This document shows, one piece after another, positions 1 to 5,375 of a stretch of DNA of 5,375 nucleotides; within the stretch, counting starts at the first letter, position 1, and each line of letters starts with the position of its first letter. Under the pieces are notes generated by a model. The model saw nothing but the letters and a program-made list of their open reading frames with translations, did not search any database and had not been told where the DNA came from. A program made the position numbers and the translations under genes. This DNA is from Bacillota bacterium (GTDB taxonomy: Bacteria > Bacillota_I > Bacilli_A > RFN20 > CAG-288). The stretch lies in NCBI GenBank assembly GCA_003497225.1, contig DNJQ01000033.1, positions 683 through 6,057 on the forward strand. Direction: 5' to 3'.

Positions 1-44
1 GAACTAGTAAAGTGATAATACAGGATATAGCAAATTTTTTCATA

Positions 45-73
45 TTTATTAATATATCATATTTTGTTAGAAT
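45..73 (+). promoter_or_regulatory. Predicted dinB promoter (extended -10, leaderless start)
   Basis: The sequence TGTTAGAAT at 65-73 is an extended -10 element (TGn plus TAGAAT, 5 of 6 to TATAAT). With a 17-bp spacer, the -35 position (45-50, TTTATT) is a weak match, as is common when the TGn extension is present. The -10 ends six bases before the dinB ATG at 80, so transcription should begin at or next to the A of the start codon. No Shine-Dalgarno sequence precedes that ATG. The TAG inside the -10 is also an in-frame stop, so the coding region cannot extend further upstream. The transcription start is inferred, not measured. Confidence 0.68.
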
Positions 74-79
74 ACCATT

Positions 80-1312
80 ATGAAATTAATCGTTCATATC
101 GATCTTAACGCTTTCTTTGTTCAAGTTGAAGAACTTCAAGACCCGAGTTTAAAAAGTAAATGTGTCGCAGTAGGTGGAAACACCTCGCGCAGCGTTGTTT
201 CAACTGCAAATTACGCCGCGAGGAAAAGAGGAGTTAATTCCGGCATGTCGATTAAAATGGCGAAAGAGCTATGTCCAGACTTATTAATAATCGATGGAAA
301 CTATAGACTTTATCACGATTATTCGGAAAGATTTTTTAATTATTTAAGAAATAAGTTTCAAAAAATAGAGCAGACATCAGTCGATGAATGTTATATCGAT
401 ATGACACCATATTTTGATAAAGAACACGCGAGAGATTTTCTTCGCGACCTCCAAGTAGATTTATTTAAAGAAACTGATTTAAAGTGTTCTATCGGGTGTG
501 GAGAAAACCGTTTCCTAGCGAAGATGGGTTCCGATTATCAAAAACCACTAGGTTTAACTTTGATATTTAAAGAAGATGTGGAAAGAATACTTTGGCCTAT
601 TCCAATTGAAAAAATGTATGGAATAGGGAAAAAGACCGCTCCTAAACTTATAAATTTAGGGATAAAGACGATTGGAGATTTAGCTCAAACTGAGGATAAA
701 AAGGTTAAAGAACTTTTAGGTAACAGTTTCTTACACTACCAAAACCATGCTAATGGTGAAGGTAGTGATGAACTTAATTATGGAAGTTTTGATCCTAGTA
801 GCGTTTCCGCTGCTCGAACATTTAATGAAGATACCTCTGATGATGATGAACTGAGCAATATGATAATTCATCTATCAAAACAGGTAAGTAAGGAACTCAA
901 AGAACATAATAAGACCGCTAGATGCGTTATAGTGACCTTTAGAACGAGCGATTTTATTACGACGTCTAAAAGGATGCAGTTTGATACTTATTCAAATGAA
1001 GCGGCTAAAATCGCTTCTCGCGCTTTACAGATATATGAGACATATTATGACCTCACACCTTTAAGACTTATTGGAGTAGGAGTAGCTGATGCTATTAACG
1101 TTGAAGATGTTCAAGAACAGATGAATATCTTTCAAGTTAGCCGTCATCGCGTAAAAAAGAATGATGTTACAATTGAAAACATCATCGAATCTTTAAATAA
1201 AAGCAGTAAAATCAAATTTCAAAAAGCCTCAGAAGTAAAAAAGCAAAATAAGAAAAAGAAGAAAGATGGGGAATATCAAGGTCGTTTTCATATTCCGGAG
1301 GAAGAGAAATGA
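80..1312 (+). CDS. dinB: DNA polymerase IV (Y-family translesion polymerase, DinB)
   Basis: A low-fidelity polymerase that copies past damaged template bases, recruited to stalled forks by the sliding clamp. The 410-residue product shows the Y-family order. The palm begins with HIDLNAFF (metal ligand D8, steric-gate F13; N in place of the second D is common in Gram-positive homologues). The TSVDECYID motif gives catalytic D102 and E103. The thumb has a helix-hairpin-helix around MYGIGKKTAPKL (179-190). The little-finger domain ends near RLIGVGV (329-335). QMNIF at 347-351 fits the beta-clamp-binding motif. After it come about 60 residues ending in a lysine-rich tail (K387-K395) and an acidic end, longer than needed for the core fold. 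The start is fixed by an in-frame TAG at 68-70 and by the need to keep D8. It ends in TGA overlapping the xerD start. No SOS (LexA) box is visible in the 79 bases upstream. Confidence 0.95.
   Translation: MKLIVHIDLNAFFVQVEELQDPSLKSKCVAVGGNTSRSVVSTANYAARKRGVNSGMSIKMAKELCPDLLIIDGNYRLYHDYSERFFNYLRNKFQKIEQTSVDECYIDMTPYFDKEHARDFLRDLQVDLFKETDLKCSIGCGENRFLAKMGSDYQKPLGLTLIFKEDVERILWPIPIEKMYGIGKKTAPKLINLGIKTIGDLAQTEDKKVKELLGNSFLHYQNHANGEGSDELNYGSFDPSSVSAARTFNEDTSDDDELSNMIIHLSKQVSKELKEHNKTARCVIVTFRTSDFITTSKRMQFDTYSNEAAKIASRALQIYETYYDLTPLRLIGVGVADAINVEDVQEQMNIFQVSRHRVKKNDVTIENIIESLNKSSKIKFQKASEVKKQNKKKKKDGEYQGRFHIPEEEK
1297..1301 (+). promoter_or_regulatory. xerD ribosome binding site inside dinB
   Basis: GGAGG lies within the last codons of dinB, seven bases before the xerD ATG at 1309. 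It selects that start and, with the ATGA overlap of stop and start, indicates translational coupling of the two genes. Confidence 0.85.
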
Positions 1313-2187
1313 ATGTATCAGATGTTATTGAGGATTATTTAACCTATCTCGTCGTTGAAAAGGGTGATAATTCAAATACGATCGAAACATATAAAGACGA
1401 CTTAGGACAATTCGTCGATTTTGTTGAGAATAAAGAAATAGAAGATCTATCTATAGAAGATATATCTTCTTTTATGCGCTATCTTTCGGCTAATAACCGT
1501 AAAACGAGTACAATTATAAGAAGAACAACTACTATTCGAGGACTATATCTATTTTTAAACCGCGAGAACTATATTAAAGTTCCTTTAACAGGTTTACATC
1601 TTCCTAAAGCTGAAAGTCATTTACCCAATGTTTTATCGCTTGAAGAAGTAGATGCCTTACTAGATTGTTTTGATTTAAATAAGGACAATGAAGTTAGAGA
1701 TAAAGCGATGCTAGAAACTATGTATGCTTCTGGTCTTCGTGTTAGTGAACTATTAACCTTAGAACTAGGAAATATCAATTTTCAGTCCGGGTATATAAGA
1801 ATTCGGGGTAAAGGTTCGAAAGAAAGAATTATACCCATCGGAGAATATGCCTTAGATTATTTAGAAAACTATATCGAAACAGTAAGAAAATATAACATTA
1901 ATCGTCGCAGCAAATATGTTTTCTTAAATAAAGAAGGGAAACCATTAACTAGACAGTTCTTTTTTAAGGCAGTAAAAAAATATGCTATAAGGGCGAATAT
2001 CGATACTCCTATTTCACCTCACACTCTTCGACACTCATTCGCTACACATTTAATAGAAAATGGTGCGAATTTAAAAGAAGTTCAAGAGATGCTAGGACAC
2101 AGCAAAATAGAAACAACACAAATTTATACCCATATATCAACGAAAAGAATTCTTTCTGCTTATGATGCCTTTATGAAAAGTAAATAA
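1309..2187 (+). CDS. xerD: Tyrosine recombinase XerD
   Basis: Site-specific recombinase of the XerC/XerD pair, which resolves chromosome dimers at dif sites, in partnership with FtsK/SpoIIIE-type translocases. The N-terminal SAM-like core-binding domain spans about residues 1-95 and the catalytic domain about 105-292. All six catalytic positions are present: R144 (GLRVSELL), K168 (GKGSKER), H238 and R241 (PHTLRHSFATHL), H264 (LGHS) and the nucleophile Y273 (IYTHIS). Their spacing matches E. coli XerD closely, and the 292-residue length is normal. XerD is preferred over XerC or a phage integrase because of the xerD-deoB order, known from Bacillus subtilis (ripX-drm), and the lack of any att site or phage gene nearby. 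It overlaps dinB by four bases, probably in one transcript. Family assignment is very secure; XerD rather than XerC is likely. Confidence 0.93.
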   Translation: MNVSDVIEDYLTYLVVEKGDNSNTIETYKDDLGQFVDFVENKEIEDLSIEDISSFMRYLSANNRKTSTIIRRTTTIRGLYLFLNRENYIKVPLTGLHLPKAESHLPNVLSLEEVDALLDCFDLNKDNEVRDKAMLETMYASGLRVSELLTLELGNINFQSGYIRIRGKGSKERIIPIGEYALDYLENYIETVRKYNINRRSKYVFLNKEGKPLTRQFFFKAVKKYAIRANIDTPISPHTLRHSFATHLIENGANLKEVQEMLGHSKIETTQIYTHISTKRILSAYDAFMKSK

Positions 2188-2190
2188 TCG

Positions 2191-2209
2191 TGCTTTTTAT
2201 TTGAAAGCA
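2191..2209 (+). repeat. Inverted repeat overlapping the deoB -35 box
   Basis: TGCTTT (2191-2196) and AAAGCA (2204-2209) are perfect 6-bp arms around a 7-base loop, four bases after the xerD stop codon. The right arm shares bases with the TTGAAA -35 box. No T-run follows, so it is not a normal intrinsic terminator. It could be a repressor operator or a weak 3' hairpin for the dinB-xerD mRNA. AT-rich arms of this length can arise by chance. Confidence 0.35.
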
Positions 2210-2229
2210 GTAAAGATATCGTTTATAAT
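2201..2229 (+). promoter_or_regulatory. Predicted sigma-A-type promoter of deoB
   Basis: TTGAAA at 2201-2206 (5 of 6 to TTGACA) and TATAAT at 2224-2229 (6 of 6) are separated by exactly 17 bp. This is the best promoter in the window. The expected transcription start, about seven bases after the -10, falls at 2235-2237, giving a 5' leader of only about 12 bases that begins at the GGAGG site. It makes deoB and the downstream binding-protein gene a transcription unit that can be controlled separately from dinB-xerD. Confidence 0.8.
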
Positions 2230-2233
2230 CTTT
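2212..2233 (+). repeat. Inverted repeat across the deoB -10 box
   Basis: AAAGAT (2212-2217) and ATCTTT (2228-2233) are perfect 6-bp arms separated by 10 bases, bracketing the TATAAT box. The position would suit an operator for a repressor that blocks RNA polymerase. The arms are AT-rich, so chance is a real alternative. Confidence 0.3.
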
Positions 2234-2235
2234 TT

Positions 2236-2240
2236 GGAGG
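2236..2240 (+). promoter_or_regulatory. deoB ribosome binding site
   Basis: GGAGG seven bases before the ATG at 2248 is a strong Shine-Dalgarno site and decides the start. It lies at the predicted 5' end of the mRNA, so the leader holds little more than this site. Confidence 0.88.
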
Positions 2241-2247
2241 AAAAAAT

Positions 2248-3447
2248 ATGAAATTTAAAAGAATATTTCTAATCGTTTGTGACTCAATGGGTGCAGGATA
2301 TATGGAAGATGCTGCACGTTTTGGAGATGAAGGAGCGAATACACTACTTCATATATCCGATAAAATGGGAGGACTTGATATTCCTAATCTCAACGCGATG
2401 GGAATTAATGATATAGTTAACATCAAAAAAACAACAAAAGTTGAACATAAAAACTCTTACGTTATGACTTTAAAAGAGTCTAGTAACGGAAAAGATACGA
2501 TGACCGGTCACTGGGAAATGATGGGGATATTAACCTCAAAGCCATTTAAAACCTTTACAGATACTGGTTTCCCAGAAGAATTAATCAAAGAACTAGAAGA
2601 GAAGACTGGAAGAAAAATAATCGGAAATAAAGCCGCTTCAGGAACAGAAATTTTAGTTGAATTAGGTGAAGAACAGAAAAGAGATGGCTCTTTAATCGTT
2701 TATACCTCAGCCGATTCGGTTTTACAAATCGCTGCTCATGAAGAAGTTATTCCGGTTCCAGAACTATATAGATACTGTGAAATAGCCCGCGAAATATGCA
2801 ATCGTCCGGAGTACCTTTTAGGAAGAATTATCGCTCGTCCTTTTGTTGGAGAAGATAAAAATAGCTTTAAAAGAACTCCTAACCGCCACGATCTAGCCCT
2901 TTCACCTACTGGACGCACTGCGATGAATGACCTTCAAGATGCTTCTTATACCGTTTCTTGTGTTGGTAAGATCAATGATATCTTTAATGGTGCTGGTGTA
3001 ACTAAAACTGTTAAAACTGTTTCAAATGGCGATGGAATGGTAAAAACCACAGAACAAGCTAAGGATCACTCCTGGACAGGTTTAGTCTTTACTAATCTCG
3101 TTGAATTTGATTCTGAATATGGTCACCGCCGCAATCCAGAAGGTTACGGAAGAGCAATCGAAACTTTCGATAAAGAACTCACAGAATTAATGAATAATCT
3201 TACTGAAGAAGATTTATTATTAATTACTGCTGATCACGGAAATGATCCAACTTGGACCGGAAGTGATCACACTAGAGAAAGAGTTCCATTCATTTGCTAT
3301 AGTAAAGCCTTTAAAAACGGCCGTAAACTTGAAGAAAGAAATTCCTTCGCCGATATCGGTAAAACAATATTAAAGAACTTTAACGTCAAGCCATCAGAAA
3401 ATGAAATAGGAACACCGATAGAGGAATTACTAAGTGATAAAGCGTAA
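2248..3447 (+). CDS. deoB: Phosphopentomutase DeoB
   Basis: Cytosolic, metal-dependent enzyme that interconverts (deoxy)ribose 1-phosphate and (deoxy)ribose 5-phosphate, linking nucleoside phosphorolysis to the pentose phosphate and deoxyribose phosphate routes. It belongs to the alkaline phosphatase-like superfamily. All expected active-site residues are visible: D12 (IVCDSMGAG), the phosphorylated threonine T84 in [10 protein letters not shown]288 and H293 in [10 protein letters not shown]329 and H330 in [10 protein letters not shown], and H341 in SDHTRERVP. The cap domain lies between T84 and D288 and contains FKRTPNRHD (207-215). At 399 residues it is full length. In Bacillus subtilis the order is ripX (xerD), drm (deoB), pupG. 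Here the first two are kept, but the purine nucleoside phosphorylase gene is replaced by a transporter binding-protein gene that overlaps the deoB end by 14 bases. Confidence 0.97.
   Translation: MKFKRIFLIVCDSMGAGYMEDAARFGDEGANTLLHISDKMGGLDIPNLNAMGINDIVNIKKTTKVEHKNSYVMTLKESSNGKDTMTGHWEMMGILTSKPFKTFTDTGFPEELIKELEEKTGRKIIGNKAASGTEILVELGEEQKRDGSLIVYTSADSVLQIAAHEEVIPVPELYRYCEIAREICNRPEYLLGRIIARPFVGEDKNSFKRTPNRHDLALSPTGRTAMNDLQDASYTVSCVGKINDIFNGAGVTKTVKTVSNGDGMVKTTEQAKDHSWTGLVFTNLVEFDSEYGHRRNPEGYGRAIETFDKELTELMNNLTEEDLLLITADHGNDPTWTGSDHTRERVPFICYSKAFKNGRKLEERNSFADIGKTILKNFNVKPSENEIGTPIEELLSDKA
3420..3424 (+). promoter_or_regulatory. Ribosome binding site for the binding-protein gene
   Basis: AGAGG inside the deoB 3' end lies nine bases before the GTG at 3434. 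Together with the in-frame TAA directly before that GTG, it fixes the start codon. Confidence 0.7.
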
Positions 3448-4444
3448 ATCAATTCTACCACTATCTTTATTTACACTTCTTGCAGCAAGTTCATGTTATG
3501 TAGTTAAAGGACTAACATTTAATATTGCCGCTCCTTTAGGCGCGCCATCTTTAGCCCTACTTCCTTACGGAGATGATTTAAAACACGTTGATATAGTTAA
3601 TCAAACTAGTACTATTAAATCAGCGTTTCTTTCTGATTATTACGATGTACTAATCTTTGATACTTTTACTGGAGTTAGACTTATTCAGATGCAAGGTGCT
3701 AAATTTAAATTAGCAAGAGTATTAACTTTAGGCAATCTATTTATCGCTTCTACCGGTAATGATGAAGATGAAACTATCGATGATTCTGATTTTATCGCTG
3801 GTTTTGGTGAAGGAATGATGCCTGATTTAATATTTAAAAACATTCATCCCAAATTAAGTGTTGATACCTATTTAGGTTCAGCCGCTTTAGCTAGTAGTTT
3901 ACTTTGTTCTGGTTCTTCCGAAGGAAAGAGCATTGATTATGTTGTTTTATCTGAACCATTTATATATAACGTTCAATATAATAAAGACTGCAAAACTTAT
4001 GGAAGTGTTAAAGTAGTTGAAGATCTTAAAGAATCTTTTATCACTTATAGTGAAGATAAGGGTCTTAAACTTCGTGGTTTCCCTCAAGCGGGGCTATTTA
4101 TCAGTGAAAAACTAGAAAATGATAAAGATAAAGCTAGTTTAATTAAAAACTTCTTTAAAACGATCGATTCTGAGATGAGAAGCTTAGAAAGATCTGGTGC
4201 TAAAGCTAGTTTAGAAGAACTATTAAATTATGGTTCAATAGAAGAGCAAAAGGCTCGCTTTGGGCTCGATTATAAGACTCTTGAGGCTTTGAGTATCAAA
4301 GATAAAGAAGTTATTAATAAACTGGCTTATAACTCATTCCCAGTCGATTTAGACGCCTTCGGAGATTATTATTCTCACATTCTTAATATTACAAAGATTG
4401 AAGAATCTACATATTCTAAATATTATAATTCCGTTGAAGAATAA
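3434..4444 (+). CDS. ABC transporter substrate-binding lipoprotein, NMT1/NitT-TauT type
   Basis: Probable membrane-anchored extracellular binding protein that delivers a small molecule to an ABC importer. Residues 1-20 form a signal peptide (basic MIKRK, hydrophobic core) ending in ASS before C21, an acceptable but non-canonical lipobox. The first lobe opens with [17 protein letters not shown] (30-46). [14 protein letters not shown] (72-85) and LGNLFIAST (99-107) follow. The second lobe shows [13 protein letters not shown] (122-134) and a hinge-like [11 protein letters not shown] (166-176), patterns seen in NitT/TauT/ThiY-type proteins. The length of 336 residues is normal. GTG is the start: an in-frame TAA directly precedes it, no other start keeps the signal peptide, and AGAGG lies upstream. 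It is co-transcribed with deoB and ends at an intrinsic terminator. The permease gene follows under its own promoter. Family members bind sulfonates, nitrate, thiamine pyrimidine precursors or other ligands; the substrate cannot be read from the sequence. Confidence 0.85.
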   Translation: MIKRKSILPLSLFTLLAASSCYVVKGLTFNIAAPLGAPSLALLPYGDDLKHVDIVNQTSTIKSAFLSDYYDVLIFDTFTGVRLIQMQGAKFKLARVLTLGNLFIASTGNDEDETIDDSDFIAGFGEGMMPDLIFKNIHPKLSVDTYLGSAALASSLLCSGSSEGKSIDYVVLSEPFIYNVQYNKDCKTYGSVKVVEDLKESFITYSEDKGLKLRGFPQAGLFISEKLENDKDKASLIKNFFKTIDSEMRSLERSGAKASLEELLNYGSIEEQKARFGLDYKTLEALSIKDKEVINKLAYNSFPVDLDAFGDYYSHILNITKIEESTYSKYYNSVEE

Positions 4445-4463
4445 GCGCTGCGGCGCTTTTTTT
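4443..4463 (+). terminator. Intrinsic terminator after the binding-protein gene
   Basis: AAGCGC (4443-4448), loop TGCG, GCGCTT (4453-4458) form a 6-bp GC-rich stem. The T-run occupies 4457-4463; its first two Ts are in the stem and five follow it. The left arm starts within the TAA stop codon of the binding-protein gene. It should end the deoB transcript before the permease gene. Confidence 0.85.
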
Positions 4464-4472
4464 AGTAGGGAA

Positions 4473-4501
4473 ATGACTATAAACTCTTTTTATGCTATAA
4501 T
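4473..4501 (+). promoter_or_regulatory. Predicted permease promoter (extended -10, leaderless start)
   Basis: ATGACT at 4473-4478 (4 of 6 to TTGACA), a 17-bp spacer and TGCTATAAT at 4493-4501 (TGn plus a perfect TATAAT) make a strong extended -10 promoter just after a terminator. The -10 ends seven bases before the ATG at 4509, so the transcript should start at or just before that codon. No Shine-Dalgarno sequence lies between. Confidence 0.78.
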
Positions 4502-4508
4502 TCACAAG

Positions 4509-5282
4509 ATGAAAAATAAAGCGAAGGTAATAAAAGAGAAAAAGTATCTAACACCTCTATATATAACTATAGGCGTAATATTTTTACTTATTCTATTTGA
4601 AGTAATAGCCCATATTATTTCTACACCCGTCTTTCCCCCTTTAGAAAAGATAATACCAGCAATAGGGAAATTATTTACCCTTAAACGCTTCTATTTAAGC
4701 TTTATTGCAACTTTAGTTAAATTACTTGTTACAGCGTTAATTAGTTCCATCTTAGGTCTTATATTAGGTCTAATTTCCGCCTCTTACGAGAGATTTAAAA
4801 ATATCTTAAAACCTCTGATGTCATTTTTAAAATCCTTCCCAACAGTTTGTTTAGTTTTAGTACTAGTAGCTTTAACTAAGATCACAGAGATAGTAGTATT
4901 AGTATTTATAATCCTTCCAATCGTTTATGAAGCAGTAACTAATTCCGCCCTCGAAATAGGGAAAAGATATAATGATGACTTATTAGTAGATAATATTAAA
5001 ACTTCATCAAAAATATTAAATGTATTATTACCACTCACATTGCCCTCTTTCTTTGTTTCAATTCTTCAGTCATTAGGCTTAGGACTTAAAGCCTTAATTA
5101 TGGCGGAAGTATTAGTAGGAACTACTTCGCGTTACGGATTAGGTAATATGCTTAATAACGCCTACATTAATTCTAACTTTACTAGAATGTTCGCCCTCGC
5201 CTTCGTCTCCTTAATAATTGTATTAGGACTAGATGTCCTTTTAACGTTCATCAAAGGACGAATAGAAAAGAAAATATCCTAA
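4509..5282 (+). CDS. ABC transporter permease, SsuC/TauC/ThiX-like
   Basis: Integral membrane subunit forming the import channel, expected to pair with the binding protein encoded just upstream and with an ATPase encoded elsewhere. From ATG 4509 the product has 257 residues, the usual length for the NitT/TauT permease family. It has a basic N-terminus (MKNKAKVIKEKK) and about six hydrophobic segments near residues 15-37, 61-90, 102-122, 127-143, 181-203 and 228-247. Family-like features are LKSFPTVCLVLVLVAL (107-122), an EAA-type cytoplasmic loop from YEAV (140-143) to LLPLTLPS (173-180), and LKALIMAEVLVG (193-204). The usual GAS-type stretch of the EAA loop reads TSSK here. The frame is open upstream to a TTG at 4398, but that extension would overlap the preceding gene and run through the terminator and promoter, so it is rejected. 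The substrate is unknown. Confidence 0.85.
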   Translation: MKNKAKVIKEKKYLTPLYITIGVIFLLILFEVIAHIISTPVFPPLEKIIPAIGKLFTLKRFYLSFIATLVKLLVTALISSILGLILGLISASYERFKNILKPLMSFLKSFPTVCLVLVLVALTKITEIVVLVFIILPIVYEAVTNSALEIGKRYNDDLLVDNIKTSSKILNVLLPLTLPSFFVSILQSLGLGLKALIMAEVLVGTTSRYGLGNMLNNAYINSNFTRMFALAFVSLIIVLGLDVLLTFIKGRIEKKIS

Positions 5283-5308
5283 TAAGTCGATTTAGACAGT
5301 AAAACATT

Positions 5309-5343
5309 AAAAAATCTATGACCAGAATATGGTCATATTTTTT
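5309..5343. terminator. Intrinsic terminator after the permease gene, possibly bidirectional
   Basis: TATGACCA (5317-5324) and TGGTCATA (5330-5337) pair as an 8-bp stem around the loop GAATA, followed by six Ts (5338-5343). Six As at 5309-5314 give a T-run on the other strand, so the element could also stop transcription arriving from the right. That would fit a convergent gene beyond the window end, which cannot be seen here. Confidence 0.85.
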
Positions 5344-5375
5344 ATGTAGGATTATATATATTTAAATGGTTAATC

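Noticed and set aside
1..15. Possible 3' end of an upstream gene (Glu-Leu-Val-Lys, then TGA)
   Set aside because: Four codons cannot be assigned, and another frame is also open through this stretch to a TGA at 81-83. There is too little sequence to call a gene.
44..57. Imperfect AT palindrome upstream of dinB
   Set aside because: Fourteen AT-only bases with a mismatch are expected by chance in such AT-rich sequence.
1309..2187. Phage or transposon integrase instead of XerD
   Set aside because: No att-like repeats, tRNA target, excisionase or phage gene is present. Length, catalytic-residue spacing and the deoB neighbour fit the housekeeping XerD.
2188..2220. Intrinsic terminator after xerD
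   Set aside because: The hairpin at 2191-2209 is short and AT-rich and is not followed by a T-run, so read-through into deoB remains possible.
2736..2918. 60-codon open frame on the minus strand inside deoB
   Set aside because: It lies wholly within a well-supported deoB gene and its product has no recognisable motif; it is a shadow frame.
4398..4508. N-terminal extension of the permease from TTG 4398 or ATG 4473
   Set aside because: The extension overlaps the binding-protein gene and encodes the terminator and promoter region. The ATG at 4473 falls in the -35 box and would not be on the predicted transcript. Family length fits the ATG at 4509.
4443..4508. Riboswitch or attenuator upstream of the permease
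   Set aside because: The gap is too short for a known riboswitch, and the hairpin lies upstream of the promoter, so it is not part of the permease transcript.
5344..5375. TATAAT-like sequence on the minus strand near 5351-5356
   Set aside because: It would fire straight into the bidirectional terminator, has no supported -35 or gene, and is expected in AT-rich DNA.

Overview
The window comes from an AT-rich, low-GC Gram-positive-type bacterium, most likely an uncultured member of the Bacilli (Bacillota), near Erysipelotrichales, RF39 or Acholeplasmatales. This placement is an inference. It rests on low GC, GGAGG-type ribosome binding sites, a xerD-deoB adjacency known from Bacillus, and a lipoprotein-type transporter binding protein. 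TGA acts as a stop codon (end of dinB), so the Mycoplasma code with TGA as Trp is not in use.

There are five genes, all on the + strand and almost without gaps. A Y-family DNA polymerase IV gene (dinB, 80-1312) overlaps a tyrosine recombinase gene (xerD, 1309-2187) by four bases, ATGA. A 60-bp gap carries a near-consensus promoter. It drives a phosphopentomutase gene (deoB, 2248-3447) that overlaps by 14 bases a GTG-started gene for a putative lipoprotein substrate-binding protein of the NMT1/NitT-TauT ABC type (3434-4444). A GC-rich hairpin with a T-run ends that unit exactly at its stop codon. A new extended -10 promoter then precedes the gene for the matching ABC permease (4509-5282), which ends at a hairpin terminator that could work in both directions. 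Only 32 bases follow, and no feature is visible in them.

Functionally the window joins genome maintenance (translesion synthesis, chromosome dimer resolution), pentose phosphate and nucleoside salvage, and uptake of an unidentified small molecule. The transporter's ATPase is not in the window.

The most notable signal is regulatory. Extended -10 boxes (TGnTAKAAT) end only 6 or 7 bases before the ATG of dinB and of the permease gene, and neither ATG has a Shine-Dalgarno sequence. Both mRNAs are therefore predicted to be leaderless. The deoB mRNA is predicted to start at, or within a base or so of, its GGAGG site. No new enzyme system, CRISPR array, RNA gene or mobile element was found.
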